From assembly GCA_026770585.1 (NCBI GenBank), contig MU647153.1, forward strand, positions 137,117-155,942: a stretch of DNA of 18,826 nt. The letters are read 5' to 3'. The notes under the pieces were generated by a model. The model saw only the letters and a program-made list of their open reading frames with translations. It made no database searches and had not been told where the DNA came from. The stretch is from Baffinella frigidus. Lineage: Eukaryota > Cryptophyceae > Cryptomonadales > Baffinellaceae. How positions within the stretch are numbered: position 1 is the first letter of the stretch; each line of letters opens with the position of its first letter. Shown one piece after another: positions 1-6,805 of this stretch. The position numbers were made by a program, and so were the translations under genes.

Positions 1-25
1 TCTCCCCCCCTCTCTCTCACACACA

Positions 26-67
<42 letters not shown>

Positions 68-71
68 CCCC

Positions 72-102
<31 letters not shown>
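1..102. repeat. TC/AC microsatellite
   Basis: Almost pure TC dinucleotides switch to AC runs, with two short poly-C interruptions. The frames open across this tract encode only low-complexity peptide and are not taken as genes. Confidence 0.95.
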
Positions 103-103
<1 letters not shown>

Positions 104-182
104 ACCTTGGAGCGCGGCTGGAGGTTCGCGACCCAGTCAAATAACGTCTGCGCGTCCCGCTTGTTTTCTGTCCAGAGCTTCT
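103..182 (+). repeat. Subtelomeric spacer repeat, long copy 1
   Basis: This 80-bp unit starts aaccttggagcgcggctgg and ends tccagagcttct. It recurs at 379-458 with only two substitutions. Its 3' part (from gcttgttttctg) is the same module that recurs six more times between the telomere-like tracts to the right. Copy 1 is followed directly by TC/AC microsatellite, so the microsatellite has expanded inside the spacer array. Confidence 0.9.
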
Positions 183-232
183 CTCTCACACACTCTCTCT
201 CTCTCTCTCTCTCTTGATCCTTCTCTCTCTCA

Positions 233-265
<33 letters not shown>

Positions 266-268
266 TCC

Positions 269-299
<31 letters not shown>

Positions 300-378
300 C
301 CTCTTTTCTTCTCTCTCTCACACACACACACACACCCTATCCTTCTCTTTCTCTCTCCCCCCCCCTCCCCCCCCTCGC
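183..378. repeat. TC/AC microsatellite between two spacer copies
   Basis: Alternating blocks of TC and AC dinucleotides, separated by short atcctt or ttcttc breaks, end in a C-rich stretch. The blocks repeat in the same order several times. Confidence 0.95.
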
Positions 379-480
379 AACCTTGGAGCGCGGCTGGAGG
401 TTGGCGACCCAGTCAAATAACGTCTGCGCGTCCCGCTTGTTTTCAGTCCAGAGCTTCTGCAGCTCTGACCGGACCTAGGG
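379..480 (+). repeat. Subtelomeric spacer repeat, long copy 2
   Basis: Nearly identical to 103-182 and continuing through ctgcagctctgaccggaccta into the first degenerate TTTAGGG-like heptamers. This is the complete form of the spacer module. Confidence 0.9.
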
Positions 481-1534
481 TTCCGGGTTCAGGGTTTAGC
501 GTGTAGGGTGAACCACGCCAGATTCGTGGAAGGGGTCGCCAAAAGTCAATTCCTCTGCAAGGCAGGTTTTCAAAAGTTCACACCCGTATCCTCATACAGG
601 TTAAAAAATCCAACCCCCTCCTGCAATCTGGCGTGGTAGGGTTTAGGGTTTGGGGTCGCTTGTTGTCTGTCCACAGCTTCTGCAGCTCTGACCGGACCTA
701 TGGTTTCGGGTGTCGGGTTTAGGGTTTAGTGTGTAGGGTTTAGAGTTTAAGGTTTAGGGTTTCGGGTTTAGGGTGTAGGGTTGAGGGTTTAGGGTTTGGG
801 GTCGCTTGTTTTCTGTCCAGAGCTTCTGCAGCTCCGACCGCACCTAGGGTTTCAGGTTTCGGGTTTGGGGTTTGGGGTTTCGGGTTTAGGGTTTCGGGTT
901 TAGGGTTAAGGTTTTAGAGTTTGGGGGTTAGAGGTTTTCTGTCCAGAGATTTTGCAGCTCCGATCGGACCTAGGGTTTCGGGTTTCGGGTTTCCAGATCT
1001 TCTGTAGGTACGACCGATTCTGGGTTTTCGGGTTTCGGGTTTCGGGTTCAGGGTTTAGGGTTTAGGGTTGAGGGTTGAGGGTTGAGGGTTGAGGGTCGCT
1101 TGTTGTCTGTCCAGAGCTTCTGTAGGTCCGACCGAATCTGCGTTTTCGGGTTTCGGGTTAAGGGTTTAGGGTTTAGGGTTTAGGGTTTAGGGTTGAGGGT
1201 TGAGGGTCGCTTGTTGTCTGTCCAGAGCTTCTGTAGGTCTGACCGAATCTGGGGTTTCGGGTTTCGGGTTTAGGTTGTAGGGTTTCGGGTGTAGTGTGTA
1301 GTGTGTAGGGTTTAGGGTTGAGGGTTGAGGGTTGAGGGTTGAGGGTCTAGGGTTTGGGGTTTGGGGTTTGGGGTTTACGGTTTAGGGTCTAGGATCTAGG
1401 GATTAGGGTGTAGGGTTGAGGGTTTAGGGTGTATGGTTTAGGGTGTATGGTTTAGGGTTTAGGGTTTAGAGTTTAGGCTTTAGGGGTCAGGGTTTAGGGT
1501 TTAGGGTTTAGGGTTTAGGGTTTAGGGTTTAGGG
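481..1534 (+). repeat. Telomere-like TTTAGGG heptamer array with spacer modules
   Basis: Heptamers of the TTTAGGG type fill this block, mostly as variants (TTTCGGG, TTGAGGG, TTTGGGG, TGTAGGG). Six perfect tandem TTTAGGG units close it at 1493-1534, and TTGAGGG occurs as runs of four at 1068-1095 and 1318-1345. A 30-45 bp spacer (cgcttgt, ctgtccagagcttctg, gaccg) interrupts the array at about 657-700, 803-849, 934-974, 992-1024, 1097-1140 and 1207-1251. Known: TTTAGGG is the plant and green-algal type telomere repeat. Inferred: interstitial or subtelomeric DNA. The G-rich strand is the + strand, so a telomere in this orientation would lie to the right. Confidence 0.9.
513..636. mobile_element. 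Small hairpin element, subtelomeric family, copy 1
   Basis: The 124-bp segment has perfect 12-bp terminal inverted repeats (ccacgccagatt and its complement at 625-636). A homologous copy lies at 18539-18658. Both share internal gtcgccaaaagtcaatt and a central weak hairpin around cgtatcc-catac, and both are embedded in TTTAGGG-like heptamers. It is too short to encode anything, so it is MITE-like and non-autonomous. Confidence 0.75.
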
Positions 1535-1740
1535 TTGACGGGCCTGCGACTGCGAGGGCTGCCTGCTGGTAACATGAAATATGTCTAGATTAAATATTGA
1601 CAATATAGATTTATATAATATTGCATTATATTGTTAGGTCCTCAGACACAGCCTCGGTAGGGGTGCAGACATGGCGGCCGTGTTGGTGTTCATAAAGGTC
1701 AGTTTTGAATCAATAAAGGCGTCTCTCCAACCCTAACGGT
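1535..1740. other. Unassigned AT-rich junction right of the telomere-like array
   Basis: The heptamers stop at 1534. An AT-rich stretch follows, containing an 8-bp inverted repeat, acaatata (1600-1607) against tatattgt (1627-1634). I see no gene here. Confidence 0.5.
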
Positions 1741-1796
1741 GGCCATTTTCAATTCCCTCAGTTTGTACAGGAGGTCGTCGGAATCCGACGACCTGT

Positions 1797-2094
1797 GGTA
1801 GAAATCAGGGGTCTCGACGAAGACGATTTGCTCACACTCTGCGGGCTGGTGGTAGGACCTTAGTTTGGCAAGCTTCCAGCCCTGATGAGCTTTTTGGGAC
1901 CTGAAGCGGACCAAATCCCCTCTACGCTCACCCCCCTTTAAGACTTTGAATTTTTTCAGGCCCCGAAAGGGGATTTGATCCTCTTCAGGGCCCAGAAAAT
2001 CCATCCACGGCTGGAAGCTTCCGACACTAACCTCATTGTTGGCATCATCGTTGAGGAAACCGGTATAGTAGAAGCACGATCCGACGGTGCCCAT
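1797..2094. repeat. Left arm of a large imperfect inverted repeat
   Basis: Segments 1797-1860 and 2033-2094 recur as reverse complement at 2588-2650 and 2529-2587. The stretch 1861-2032 is missing from the right arm. A degenerate direct copy of 1855-2080 occupies about 2817-3045, sharing ctcattgttggc and gttgagga. The 238-codon minus-strand frame over this region (1699-2415) crosses repeat boundaries and has no recognisable domain, so it is not called as a gene. Confidence 0.75.
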
Positions 2095-2095
2095 A

Positions 2096-2275
2096 CTACT
2101 ACACGCCTGTAGAACAGGTGCACTGCAGGTTTCGTTTTTTGAGGCCGGGGTACAACGCAAGGCAGTCACCTCGGACAGTTGGCTTCGGCGTCCGCGTGAC
2201 CGGTCACGCGGGCGTTCACGAGCTATACTACACGCCTGTAGTACAGGTGCACTGCAGGTTCCGTTTTTTGAAGTG
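2096..2275 (+). repeat. Direct pair of a 47-bp module
   Basis: The module tactacacgcctgtag-aacaggtgcactgcaggtt, followed by cgttttttga, occurs at 2096-2142 and 2227-2273, about 131 bp apart, with few differences. Confidence 0.7.
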
Positions 2276-2281
2276 TCTTTT

Positions 2282-2341
2282 GCTGCCAACAGACCAAGGG
2301 GACCAGATGCACGAGCGCTGCCCGAGACAAAAGTCCTTCGA
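2282..2341 (+). repeat. Direct repeat gccaacagaccaagggg, copy 1
   Basis: The sequence gccaacagaccaaggggacc and its continuation cagatgcacgagcgc recur at 2658-2712. Both end in cgagacaa-agtc. Confidence 0.75.
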
Positions 2342-2352
2342 AAGTGTAGTAG

Positions 2353-2528
2353 TACCACGCAAGAGTGTAGGGCTGACCTGGGAAAACAAGCCAGTTCACA
2401 CGGAATTTGTAACAACTTTCCGAAATTTCGATTTTTCTGTGGGAAGAATGTCCACTTATGAACTTAAGAAATAGTCCAATTCGACTATTTCTCCTGTGGG
2501 CCACTCTGCCCTACACTCTTGCGTGGTA
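2353..2528. mobile_element. MITE-like segment with 20-bp perfect inverted ends
   Basis: The ends are taccacgcaagagtgtaggg (2353-2372) and its exact reverse complement (2509-2528), enclosing 136 bp. Inside is a 9-bp stem with a 6-nt loop (gaaatagtc at 2468-2476, gactatttc at 2483-2491). I see no clear target-site duplication, so the ends could instead belong to the surrounding large inverted repeat. Confidence 0.6.
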
Positions 2529-2650
2529 TGGGCACCATCGGATCGCGCTTCTACTATACCGATCTCCTTAACGATGACGCCAACAATGAGGTCCTACCCC
2601 CAGCCCTCAGAGTGTGAGCAAATCGTCTTAGTCGAGACCCCTGATTTGAA
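2529..2650. repeat. Right arm of the large imperfect inverted repeat
   Basis: Reverse complement of 2033-2094 followed by reverse complement of 1797-1860, joined at aatgaggtcctaccc. The joint implies an internal deletion of the arm or a template jump when it formed. Confidence 0.75.
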
Positions 2651-2816
2651 CCGCTGTTGGCCAACAGACCAAGGGGACCAGATGCACGAGCGCGGCCCAC
2701 CGAGACAACAGTCGAGAGTGGAACGTCTCACAGCAAAAGTGGAACCTCCGTTAACTTAAGGTGACGGTGGATAACGTGGACCTCTTTGTTGGCGTCATCG
2801 TTGAGGAAATCTGGTA

Positions 2817-3045
2817 GTAGGACCTTCGTTACGGAAGCTTGGAGCCCTGAGGGGCTTTTGGGGGGTCCGAAGCGGATCGAATCCCCTTTCTAGGCCTGAA
2901 TTTTTTCAAACCCTGAAAAGGGGGTGGGTGTAGAGGGGATTTGTTCCGCTCCAGGTCCCAAAAAGCCCTCCAGGGCTGGAAGGTTCCGACACTAACCTCA
3001 TTGTTGGCGTCATCGTTGAGGAAATCGGTATAGTAGAAGCGGAGG
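2817..3045 (+). repeat. Degenerate direct copy of the 1855-2080 block
   Basis: The order of short blocks (aggacctt, gaagctt, ggggctttt, gaattttttca, ctggaag-ttccgacactaacctc, attgttggcgtcatc) matches the left block. Many substitutions and a small insertion (gggtgggtgtagaggg) separate them, so it is older than most elements here. Confidence 0.65.
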
Positions 3046-3340
3046 TACGCGCCCGGCGCGTTGTCCTCAGCGTGCACTCTCTCCCCCGACACCTGCAGCG
3101 GTTCGAATCGCCCGGTCACACGTTCAGTCCACGCCAGAGGGCTCGAGGGAAACCGACGCCTTATCCACGCCAGATCCGGCGTCGTTGACTTAAGCATGCA
3201 GGGGATTTCCCCTGAAAGATGTCAGAAGTGGATGTTTCGAGCGCTCTGGCGTTGGTCGGACTCAGGCAGAAGGATTTAGTAGAAGCAGAGGTGCGCGCCT
3301 GGCGCGTTGTCCTCTGCGGGCCTCTGCGGACACGCAATAT
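3046..3340 (+). repeat. Host repeat containing the unfilled site for element E1
   Basis: Holds gacacctgcagcggttcgaa followed by tcgcccggtcaca (3090-3122), the uninterrupted version of the site filled at 3515-3630. It also contains two related copies of gaggt-cgcgcc-ggcgcgttgtcct (about 3048 and 3288), a 7-bp stem gcagagg/cctctgc (3285-3291/3311-3317) and the small palindrome ggggatttcccc (3201-3212). The motif ggttcgaatc resembles a tRNA B box, but the flanks do not form a T-stem. Confidence 0.6.
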
Positions 3341-3470
3341 ACTATAGTTACACACAAATATACTTATATTTAAGAAACATCACTACAGATATGCGTATGT
3401 TTGACTGTTAAAACTCTCGCTCTGTTCCGAGCATTCCCACGCGGACAATAACAGGCACATTCTTCGGGTA

Positions 3471-3484
3471 CCCCCCCCCCCCCC
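3471..3484 (+). repeat. Homopolymer C14
   Basis: Fourteen consecutive C residues. A G14 run at 7595-7608 has the same length in the other orientation. Confidence 0.95.
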
Positions 3485-3514
3485 TGTCTCCAGACACCTG
3501 CGAGGGTTCGAATC

Positions 3515-3630
3515 TAATGAGGGAACGGTTTTAATTTAAAACCATTGGATTCAATGAAAATTACTACTCGAATGCTTCAATATTACCAGTAAAACTCATT
3601 GTGTGTAGTAAATTTCATTGCCAGTTTTCA
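3515..3630. mobile_element. E-family palindromic MITE, copy E1, TSD aatc
   Basis: This 116-bp insertion is flanked by aatc at 3511-3514 and 3631-3634. The paralogous unfilled site lies at 3090-3122 with a single aatc. The inner stem is caatgaaaattactac (3552-3567) against gtagtaaatttcattg (3605-3620), with one mismatch. The loop is homologous to those of 4469-4609 and 15730-15869. The right arm appears shortened by about 20 bp relative to the left. No coding capacity, so non-autonomous. Confidence 0.8.
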
Positions 3631-3666
3631 AATCGCCCGGTCACATGTTGAGGCAGACTCCCACTC

Positions 3667-3837
3667 TTATCTCTGATATCGAATAAAAATATTCACTTTC
3701 TGCCACGTCTAAAGTTGATTATCACCCTGAAAATAAACAACTTTGGCGTGTAAAATCAAAAGTGGTTACAATTTCATGGCGATAATCAACTTTAGAGGAG
3801 GCAGAAAGTGAATATTTTTATTCGATATCGGAGATAA
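3667..3837. mobile_element. Palindromic MITE with 57-bp arms, TSD actc
   Basis: The 57-bp arms 3667-3723 and 3781-3837 match at 54 positions when one is reverse complemented. The ends read TTATCTC and GAGATAA, and actc flanks both sides (3663-3666, 3838-3841). The termini resemble those of 15730-15869 (TTATCC) and 4469-4609 (TAATCTCC), which suggests one superfamily with 4-bp target duplications. The 57-bp loop has no recognisable content. Confidence 0.8.
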
Positions 3838-3876
3838 ACTCGAGAACGCTGGAGGAACCTATTTCCATGTGGGGTT

Positions 3877-4210
3877 GTAAACATTTGTACCAGGATAGGG
3901 TATTCTAACCTCGTGACTGTGCTAATTTCCCTTGAAAGATGTCGTGTTTTCATCCTGGTGTGGTGCCTTGGACGTCAAAGTGCTTGAGGAAGTTTTTGCT
4001 ATCTTGGGGTGGGTTCTGACCTAAGGTAAAGCTACATCGATGCTAAAATAGCAAAATCTGACAAAACCCACCCTTAAGATAGCATAAAAGGCGGTTCAAA
4101 GTGCATGGCCTCCGACACTAACCTGGTCGTCGAAGTGCCTGAGGAAGGGCCAAGAGGCAAATTAGCACAGTCACGAGGTTAGAATACCCTATCCTGGTAC
4201 AAATGTTTAC
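3877..4210. mobile_element. Inverted-repeat element with 52-bp identical ends
   Basis: Arms 3877-3928 and 4159-4210 are exact reverse complements over 52 bp, 230 bp apart. Weaker pairing continues outward (ccatgtgggg against cacccatgg). The interior carries the host repeat with cttggacgtcaaagtgcttg and the nested G element at 3993-4089. Perfect identity of the arms points to recent formation or recent homogenisation. Confidence 0.8.
3993..4089. mobile_element. G-family hairpin element, copy 1
   Basis: Inverted ends ttttgctatctt-gggtgggtt and aacccaccctt-aagatagcat enclose about 50 bp with a small tgcta-aaa-tagca stem. The element and its right flank (3991-4150) recur at 5031-5190 at a constant offset of 1040 bp and without indels. 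It therefore moved as a segmental copy rather than as two independent insertions. Confidence 0.75.
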
Positions 4211-4235
4211 CACCCATGGAAGCCCCTCATGGGTG
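4211..4235. repeat. Short hairpin CACCCATG/CATGGGTG
   Basis: An 8-bp perfect stem with a 9-nt loop directly abuts the right end of the 52-bp inverted repeat. Confidence 0.7.
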
Positions 4236-4320
4236 TGGGACAAATCCGTCAACGTTCGGGCGGAAAAGACACCAAGGCTCACCAAGTTGGCAAGCGCAAA
4301 TACACTGCGACAGAGCCCGA
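4222..4320 (+). repeat. Direct repeat related to 6313-6400
   Basis: Shares acaaatccgtcaac, cgaaaag, the block gggcttaccaa or its variant, and ctg-gacagagc in the same order as 6313-6400, with about 10 bp of length difference. The two copies sit next to different hairpin elements. Open frames of 60-96 codons here are not conserved between the copies. Confidence 0.6.
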
Positions 4321-4321
4321 G

Positions 4322-4440
4322 CTGGAGGCAACTTATGGGCAAATCGGTGGTTTCTCAAGTCAACTCTCATACAAATGCACTCGGAATCCGAGTGCATCTG
4401 TGGGAGATTGACTTAAGATTTGCCCCCGGGATGCCTCCAG
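4322..4440. mobile_element. Long hairpin with one-base centre
   Basis: Arms starting ctggaggca (4322) and ending tgcctccag (4440) fold over their whole length with small mismatches. The centre is a perfect 11-bp stem, atgcactcgga (4375-4385) and tccgagtgcat (4387-4397), around a single A. No target duplication is visible. Confidence 0.75.
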
Positions 4441-4447
4441 GGTGGAT

Positions 4448-4468
4448 CACCTGGACGTCAAAGTGCTT
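4448..4468 (+). repeat. Host repeat, left part, interrupted by E2
   Basis: Reads acctggacgtcaaagtgctt and continues after the insertion at 4610 as gcttgaggaagggccgagagg. Uninterrupted copies are at 4930-4975 and 5160-5205. Confidence 0.85.
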
Positions 4469-4609
4469 TAATCTCCACAAAAGTATTAATTAATTCCTTT
4501 TGGCGCAACGAAATTTACTACACAAAGGCTTTACTATTACTTTTATTAGCAAATCGTGTAGTAATTTTCGTTGCCCAAAAGCAATTGATTAATACTTCTA
4601 TGGAGATTA
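4469..4609. mobile_element. E-family palindromic MITE, copy E2, TSD gctt
   Basis: A 141-bp insertion with ends TAATCTCC and GGAGATTA. It is flanked by gctt at 4465-4468 and 4610-4613. Two uninterrupted host copies nearby carry one gctt. The arms are about 55 bp and fold with roughly 85 percent matching plus one indel. The inner stem is caacgaaatttactacac against gtgtagtaattttcgttg. The central 50 bp is homologous to E1 and E3, but the outer arms are not obviously so. No coding capacity. Confidence 0.85.
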
Positions 4610-4673
4610 GCTTGAGGAAGGGCCGAGAGGCCTCCGGCATGCGGGCGGGCGCGCCCCCCCAGACAGCCTGGAT
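4610..4673 (+). repeat. Host repeat, right part
   Basis: Resumes gaggaag-ggc-gagaggcctccggcatgc and runs into cgcccccccagacagcctgg, as in the copies at 4945-5012 and 5178-5235. Confidence 0.8.
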
Positions 4674-4747
4674 AAGACCTACGACTCTACGGTAGGCGGC
4701 CCATAGGGACAAGACCTACGACCCTACGGTAGGCAACCCGTAGGGAC
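4674..4747 (+). repeat. 37-bp tandem duplication with CCTACGGTAGG palindrome
   Basis: Two adjacent 37-bp units (4674-4710 and 4711-4747) begin aagacctacga and end tagggac. Each contains ctctacggtagg or ccctacggtagg, a word that recurs throughout the window. Confidence 0.85.
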
Positions 4748-4929
4748 ATAGAGGGGTTTCAACGGATAAGGTAACGGAAACTCGGCCCAAAACGGGCCGA
4801 ACGTCCCTTGGTAGCCCGCTGTGTGGGTTGGCACTGTTGACTAAAAGCTCGTGAATTTGTACCAGAGTTGACTAAAAGGACGTAGAAGTTTTTTTTTGCC
4901 AACTAACCACCCACTACACTGCGGTAGAG

Positions 4930-5030
4930 GATCACCTGGACGTCAAAGTGCTTGAGGAAGGGGCGAGAGGCCTCCGGCATGCTGGCAGACGCACCCCCCC
5001 CGACAGCCTCCTGGACGTCCTCTCCAAGGA
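4930..5030 (+). repeat. Host repeat, uninterrupted copy
   Basis: Continuous acctggacgtcaaagtgctt then gaggaaggggcgagagg then cctccggcatgctggcagacg then C-rich. This is the unfilled reference for the E2 insertion. A short copy lies at about 3967-3990 and a diverged copy of its end at 5458-5532. Confidence 0.8.
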
Positions 5031-5190
5031 AGCTTTTGCTATCGTGGGGTGGGTGCTGACCTAAGGTAAAGCTACATCGATGCTAAAATAGCAAAATCTG
5101 ACGAAATTCACCCCTAAGATAGCATACCAGGCGGTTCAAAGTGCATGGCCTCGGACACTAACCTGGACGTCAAAGTGCTTGAGGAAGGGG
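5031..5190 (+). mobile_element. G-family hairpin element and flank, copy 2
   Basis: Homologous to 3991-4150 without indels. The inverted ends have drifted (ttttgctatcgtggggtggg against ttcacccctaagatagcat), while the loop is nearly unchanged. The right flank gcggttcaaagtgcatggcc is shared. Confidence 0.75.
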
Positions 5191-5216
5191 CGAGAGGCCT
5201 CCGGCATGCCGGCAGA

Positions 5217-5292
5217 CGCACCCCCCCAGACTGCCTCGAGGACGTCCTCTTCGAGGAAGTAGCGCCGTGTGAAGCTCACACCCTCCCCTGCC
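5217..5292 (+). repeat. Host repeat tail, copy 1
   Basis: From the C-rich start through gacgtcctcttcgagg and gtagcgccgtgtgaagctca to ccctcccctg. It is repeated at 5458-5532 on the other side of H2. Confidence 0.8.
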
Positions 5293-5453
5293 ACCAGCAA
5301 CCCGTTGCAGCTTATGCCCGGGTCGGGTACTGCAGTAAATTTCAGCTACACCAGACATATCTGTCCGTATCTCCCGTCAGCAACTGCGAGGCCCCTACCG
5401 TAGGGTCCCCACGAATGTACCAAAAAAAACAATTCGTTCCCGGGTTGTTGCAA
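5293..5453 (-). mobile_element. H-family element, copy H2 (inverted)
   Basis: Nearly the whole segment is a reverse-complement copy of 6433-6604. It starts accagcaacccgttgcagct and contains gcagtaaatttcagctacac and atatctgtccgtatctcccg. The right end is degenerate (cccgggttgttgc), so one terminal repeat is damaged. It lies between two direct copies of the host repeat tail. Confidence 0.75.
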
Positions 5454-5457
5454 GAAT

Positions 5458-5532
5458 GCGCCCCCCCAGGCAGCCTCGTGGACGTCCTCGTCGGGGGAGT
5501 AGCGCCGTGTGAAGCTCACACCCTCCCCTGCG
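5458..5532 (+). repeat. Host repeat tail, copy 2
   Basis: Shares gtagcgccgtgtgaagctca and caccctcccctg with 5217-5292. The gaggacgtcctc part differs. The frame at 5145-5573 that spans both copies is a by-product of the repeats. Confidence 0.8.
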
Positions 5533-5872
5533 GACGAGAACACGTTCGAGGTCTAATCCGGGGACATGCTTAATTTAAAAGGAAATGGATCCCTATGTGT
5601 TCATAGGAGGTGGACGAAGGTTAATTAGGGCCCTGCGTGGATTTAATTAGGACCAGAATCCGGTGTGATAAGGCATTTTCTTTGCTCAATCCTCCCCTGA
5701 GGACGAGATCAAATTCGAGGTCAGCGCTTTCGACAACAGGTACGAGTGGTAATGGTGGGTTTTTACATATCTACATGTACCGGTGCAACTACGGGAACGT
5801 CGGCGAAGATAAAGCCTTTCGGACGAGCCAGAATAAAACTCAGGCAGAGCTAGAGGGCTGTGCACCCGCACC
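5533..5872. other. Unassigned spacer with a small hairpin
   Basis: Holds a 6-bp stem, cctatg-tgtt-catagg (5593-5608), and two tcccctg-ggacgaga-a-ttcgaggtc modules (about 5525 and 5693). I see no gene or RNA. Confidence 0.5.
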
Positions 5873-6025
5873 ACCACCAACCCTCCCGGTTGGACCAAAT
5901 CATCGATTTTAGACTCGGGATTTACCCTTGCAGAGACCCCAGATCCGGGGTCTCTGCAAGGGTAAATCAAGGGCAAATCTGCAATCTAAAATCGACGATT
6001 TGGTCCAATCGTGAGGGCTGGTGGT
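5873..6025. mobile_element. D-family hairpin MITE, copy A
   Basis: A 153-bp element with about 42-bp inverted ends (accaccaaccctcccggttg on the left) around a 22-bp perfect inner stem, gatttacccttgcagagacc (from 5919) to its partner ending 5968. The loop is the 6-nt agatcc. The ends pair with only a few mismatches. Confidence 0.85.
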
Positions 6026-6064
6026 TCTTTGTTTCATATGTGTTTCGACAGTCCTCAGCGCCTT

Positions 6065-6261
6065 CCACCAACCCTCACGGAAAGACCAAATGGCCGAAAA
6101 CCTTTGAGCCATTTTCCCTTGCCAGACCCCCCAGATCGGGGGGGCTGGCAAAAGTCAATTTTGGGCTACAACCCCTATTCTCCCTTCAAAAAAATCAACT
6201 TTTAGCGAAATCGAGAAAAGGTCGAGAATTGACAATTTGGTCCCCCCGTGAGGGCTGGTGG
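6065..6261. mobile_element. D-family hairpin MITE, copy B
   Basis: A 197-bp element with ends ccaccaaccctcacgg (6065) and ccgtgagggctggtgg (6261). Its inner hairpin, ttgccag-cccccc-agatc-gggggg-ctggcaa (6119-6151), is homologous in layout to copy A, including the agatc centre. The right half is longer than in copy A. Confidence 0.8.
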
Positions 6262-6312
6262 TTCTATCTCTGCCGCACTCGGGTTGGCAGACTGTTCTGA
6301 AGTTGACATGCC

Positions 6313-6400
6313 GGGTGCGCGGTACAAATCCGTCAACTTTGGAGCCGAAAAGAACCCGGGCTTACCAAATTGGTGAGCCCGAATACCCTGAGACAGAGCT
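6313..6400 (+). repeat. Direct repeat related to 4222-4320
   Basis: Contains acaaatccgtcaactttgg, gccgaaaaga, cttaccaaattgg and gagacagagct in the same order as the earlier copy. It ends at the left terminus of H1. Confidence 0.6.
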
Positions 6401-6403
6401 ACC

Positions 6404-6604
6404 ACCAGCAACCCGTAGCAGCTTTTACCGGATCCTTGCAACGAGAACGATTTTTTTGTTTGTTTATTCGTAGGACCCTACGGTAGGAGTCCCTAGGAGC
6501 CTCGGAATTGCTGACGGGAGATACGGACAGATATGTCCAGTGTAGCTGAAATTTACTACAGTACCCGGTCCGGTTATAAGCTGCAACTGCAACGGGTTGC
6601 TGGT
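6404..6604. mobile_element. H-family element, copy H1
   Basis: A 201-bp element with ends accagcaacccgtagcagct (6404) and gcaacgggttgctggt (6604), the right end with a 6-bp tgcaac insertion. Inside are gaccctacggtaggag and cggacagatatgtcc, and near the right end gaaatttactaca, which matches the E-family core motif. H2 is its inverted copy about 1.2 kb away. A half copy is at 7944-7990. Confidence 0.8.
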
Positions 6605-6613
6605 TCATCTGAA

Positions 6614-6760
6614 AAGCTAACGCCAGCGAGGTTCTTAGAGCCTACGGATTGCCTACGGTAGGAGCCCCCGTCCTGCGACTTTTAAAGACCTTTTTGTTTT
6701 AACGTCGTAGGAGGAGGGGGGGTTCCTACCGTAGGCTAAGGGGTCCGCTGGCGTTAGCTT
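6614..6760 (+). mobile_element. S-family hairpin MITE, copy 1
   Basis: A 147-bp element with 15-bp perfect ends, aagctaacgccagcg and its complement. The interior folds through gcctacggtaggagccccc and ggttcctaccgtaggc. The inverted copy at 14835-14982 differs by 4 substitutions and one indel. The match runs 8 bp (catctgaa) and 10 bp (gtggcattac) beyond the ends, so the true termini may lie further out. Confidence 0.9.
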
Positions 6761-6805
6761 GTGGCATTACGGTGCTAGGCATTCGATGCTGGAGGAGATA
6801 TAGAG

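Noticed and set aside
1699-2415. 238-codon minus frame
   Set aside because: Crosses the arm of a large inverted repeat and a duplicated module, and part of it is repeated in other frames nearby. No recognisable motif.
3095-3115. tRNA-like B box ggttcgaatc (also near 3504)
   Set aside because: The flanks do not form a T-stem and no anticodon or acceptor stem is found upstream. At most a remnant of a tRNA-derived repeat.
3552-4609. CRISPR-like spacing of inverted repeats
   Set aside because: Repeats differ in sequence and spacing, are inverted rather than direct, and the sequence is eukaryotic in character.
5145-5573. 142-codon frame with internal repeat PCEAHTLPC
   Set aside because: The peptide repeat comes from the duplicated host repeat tail (5217-5292 and 5458-5532), separated by the H2 element.
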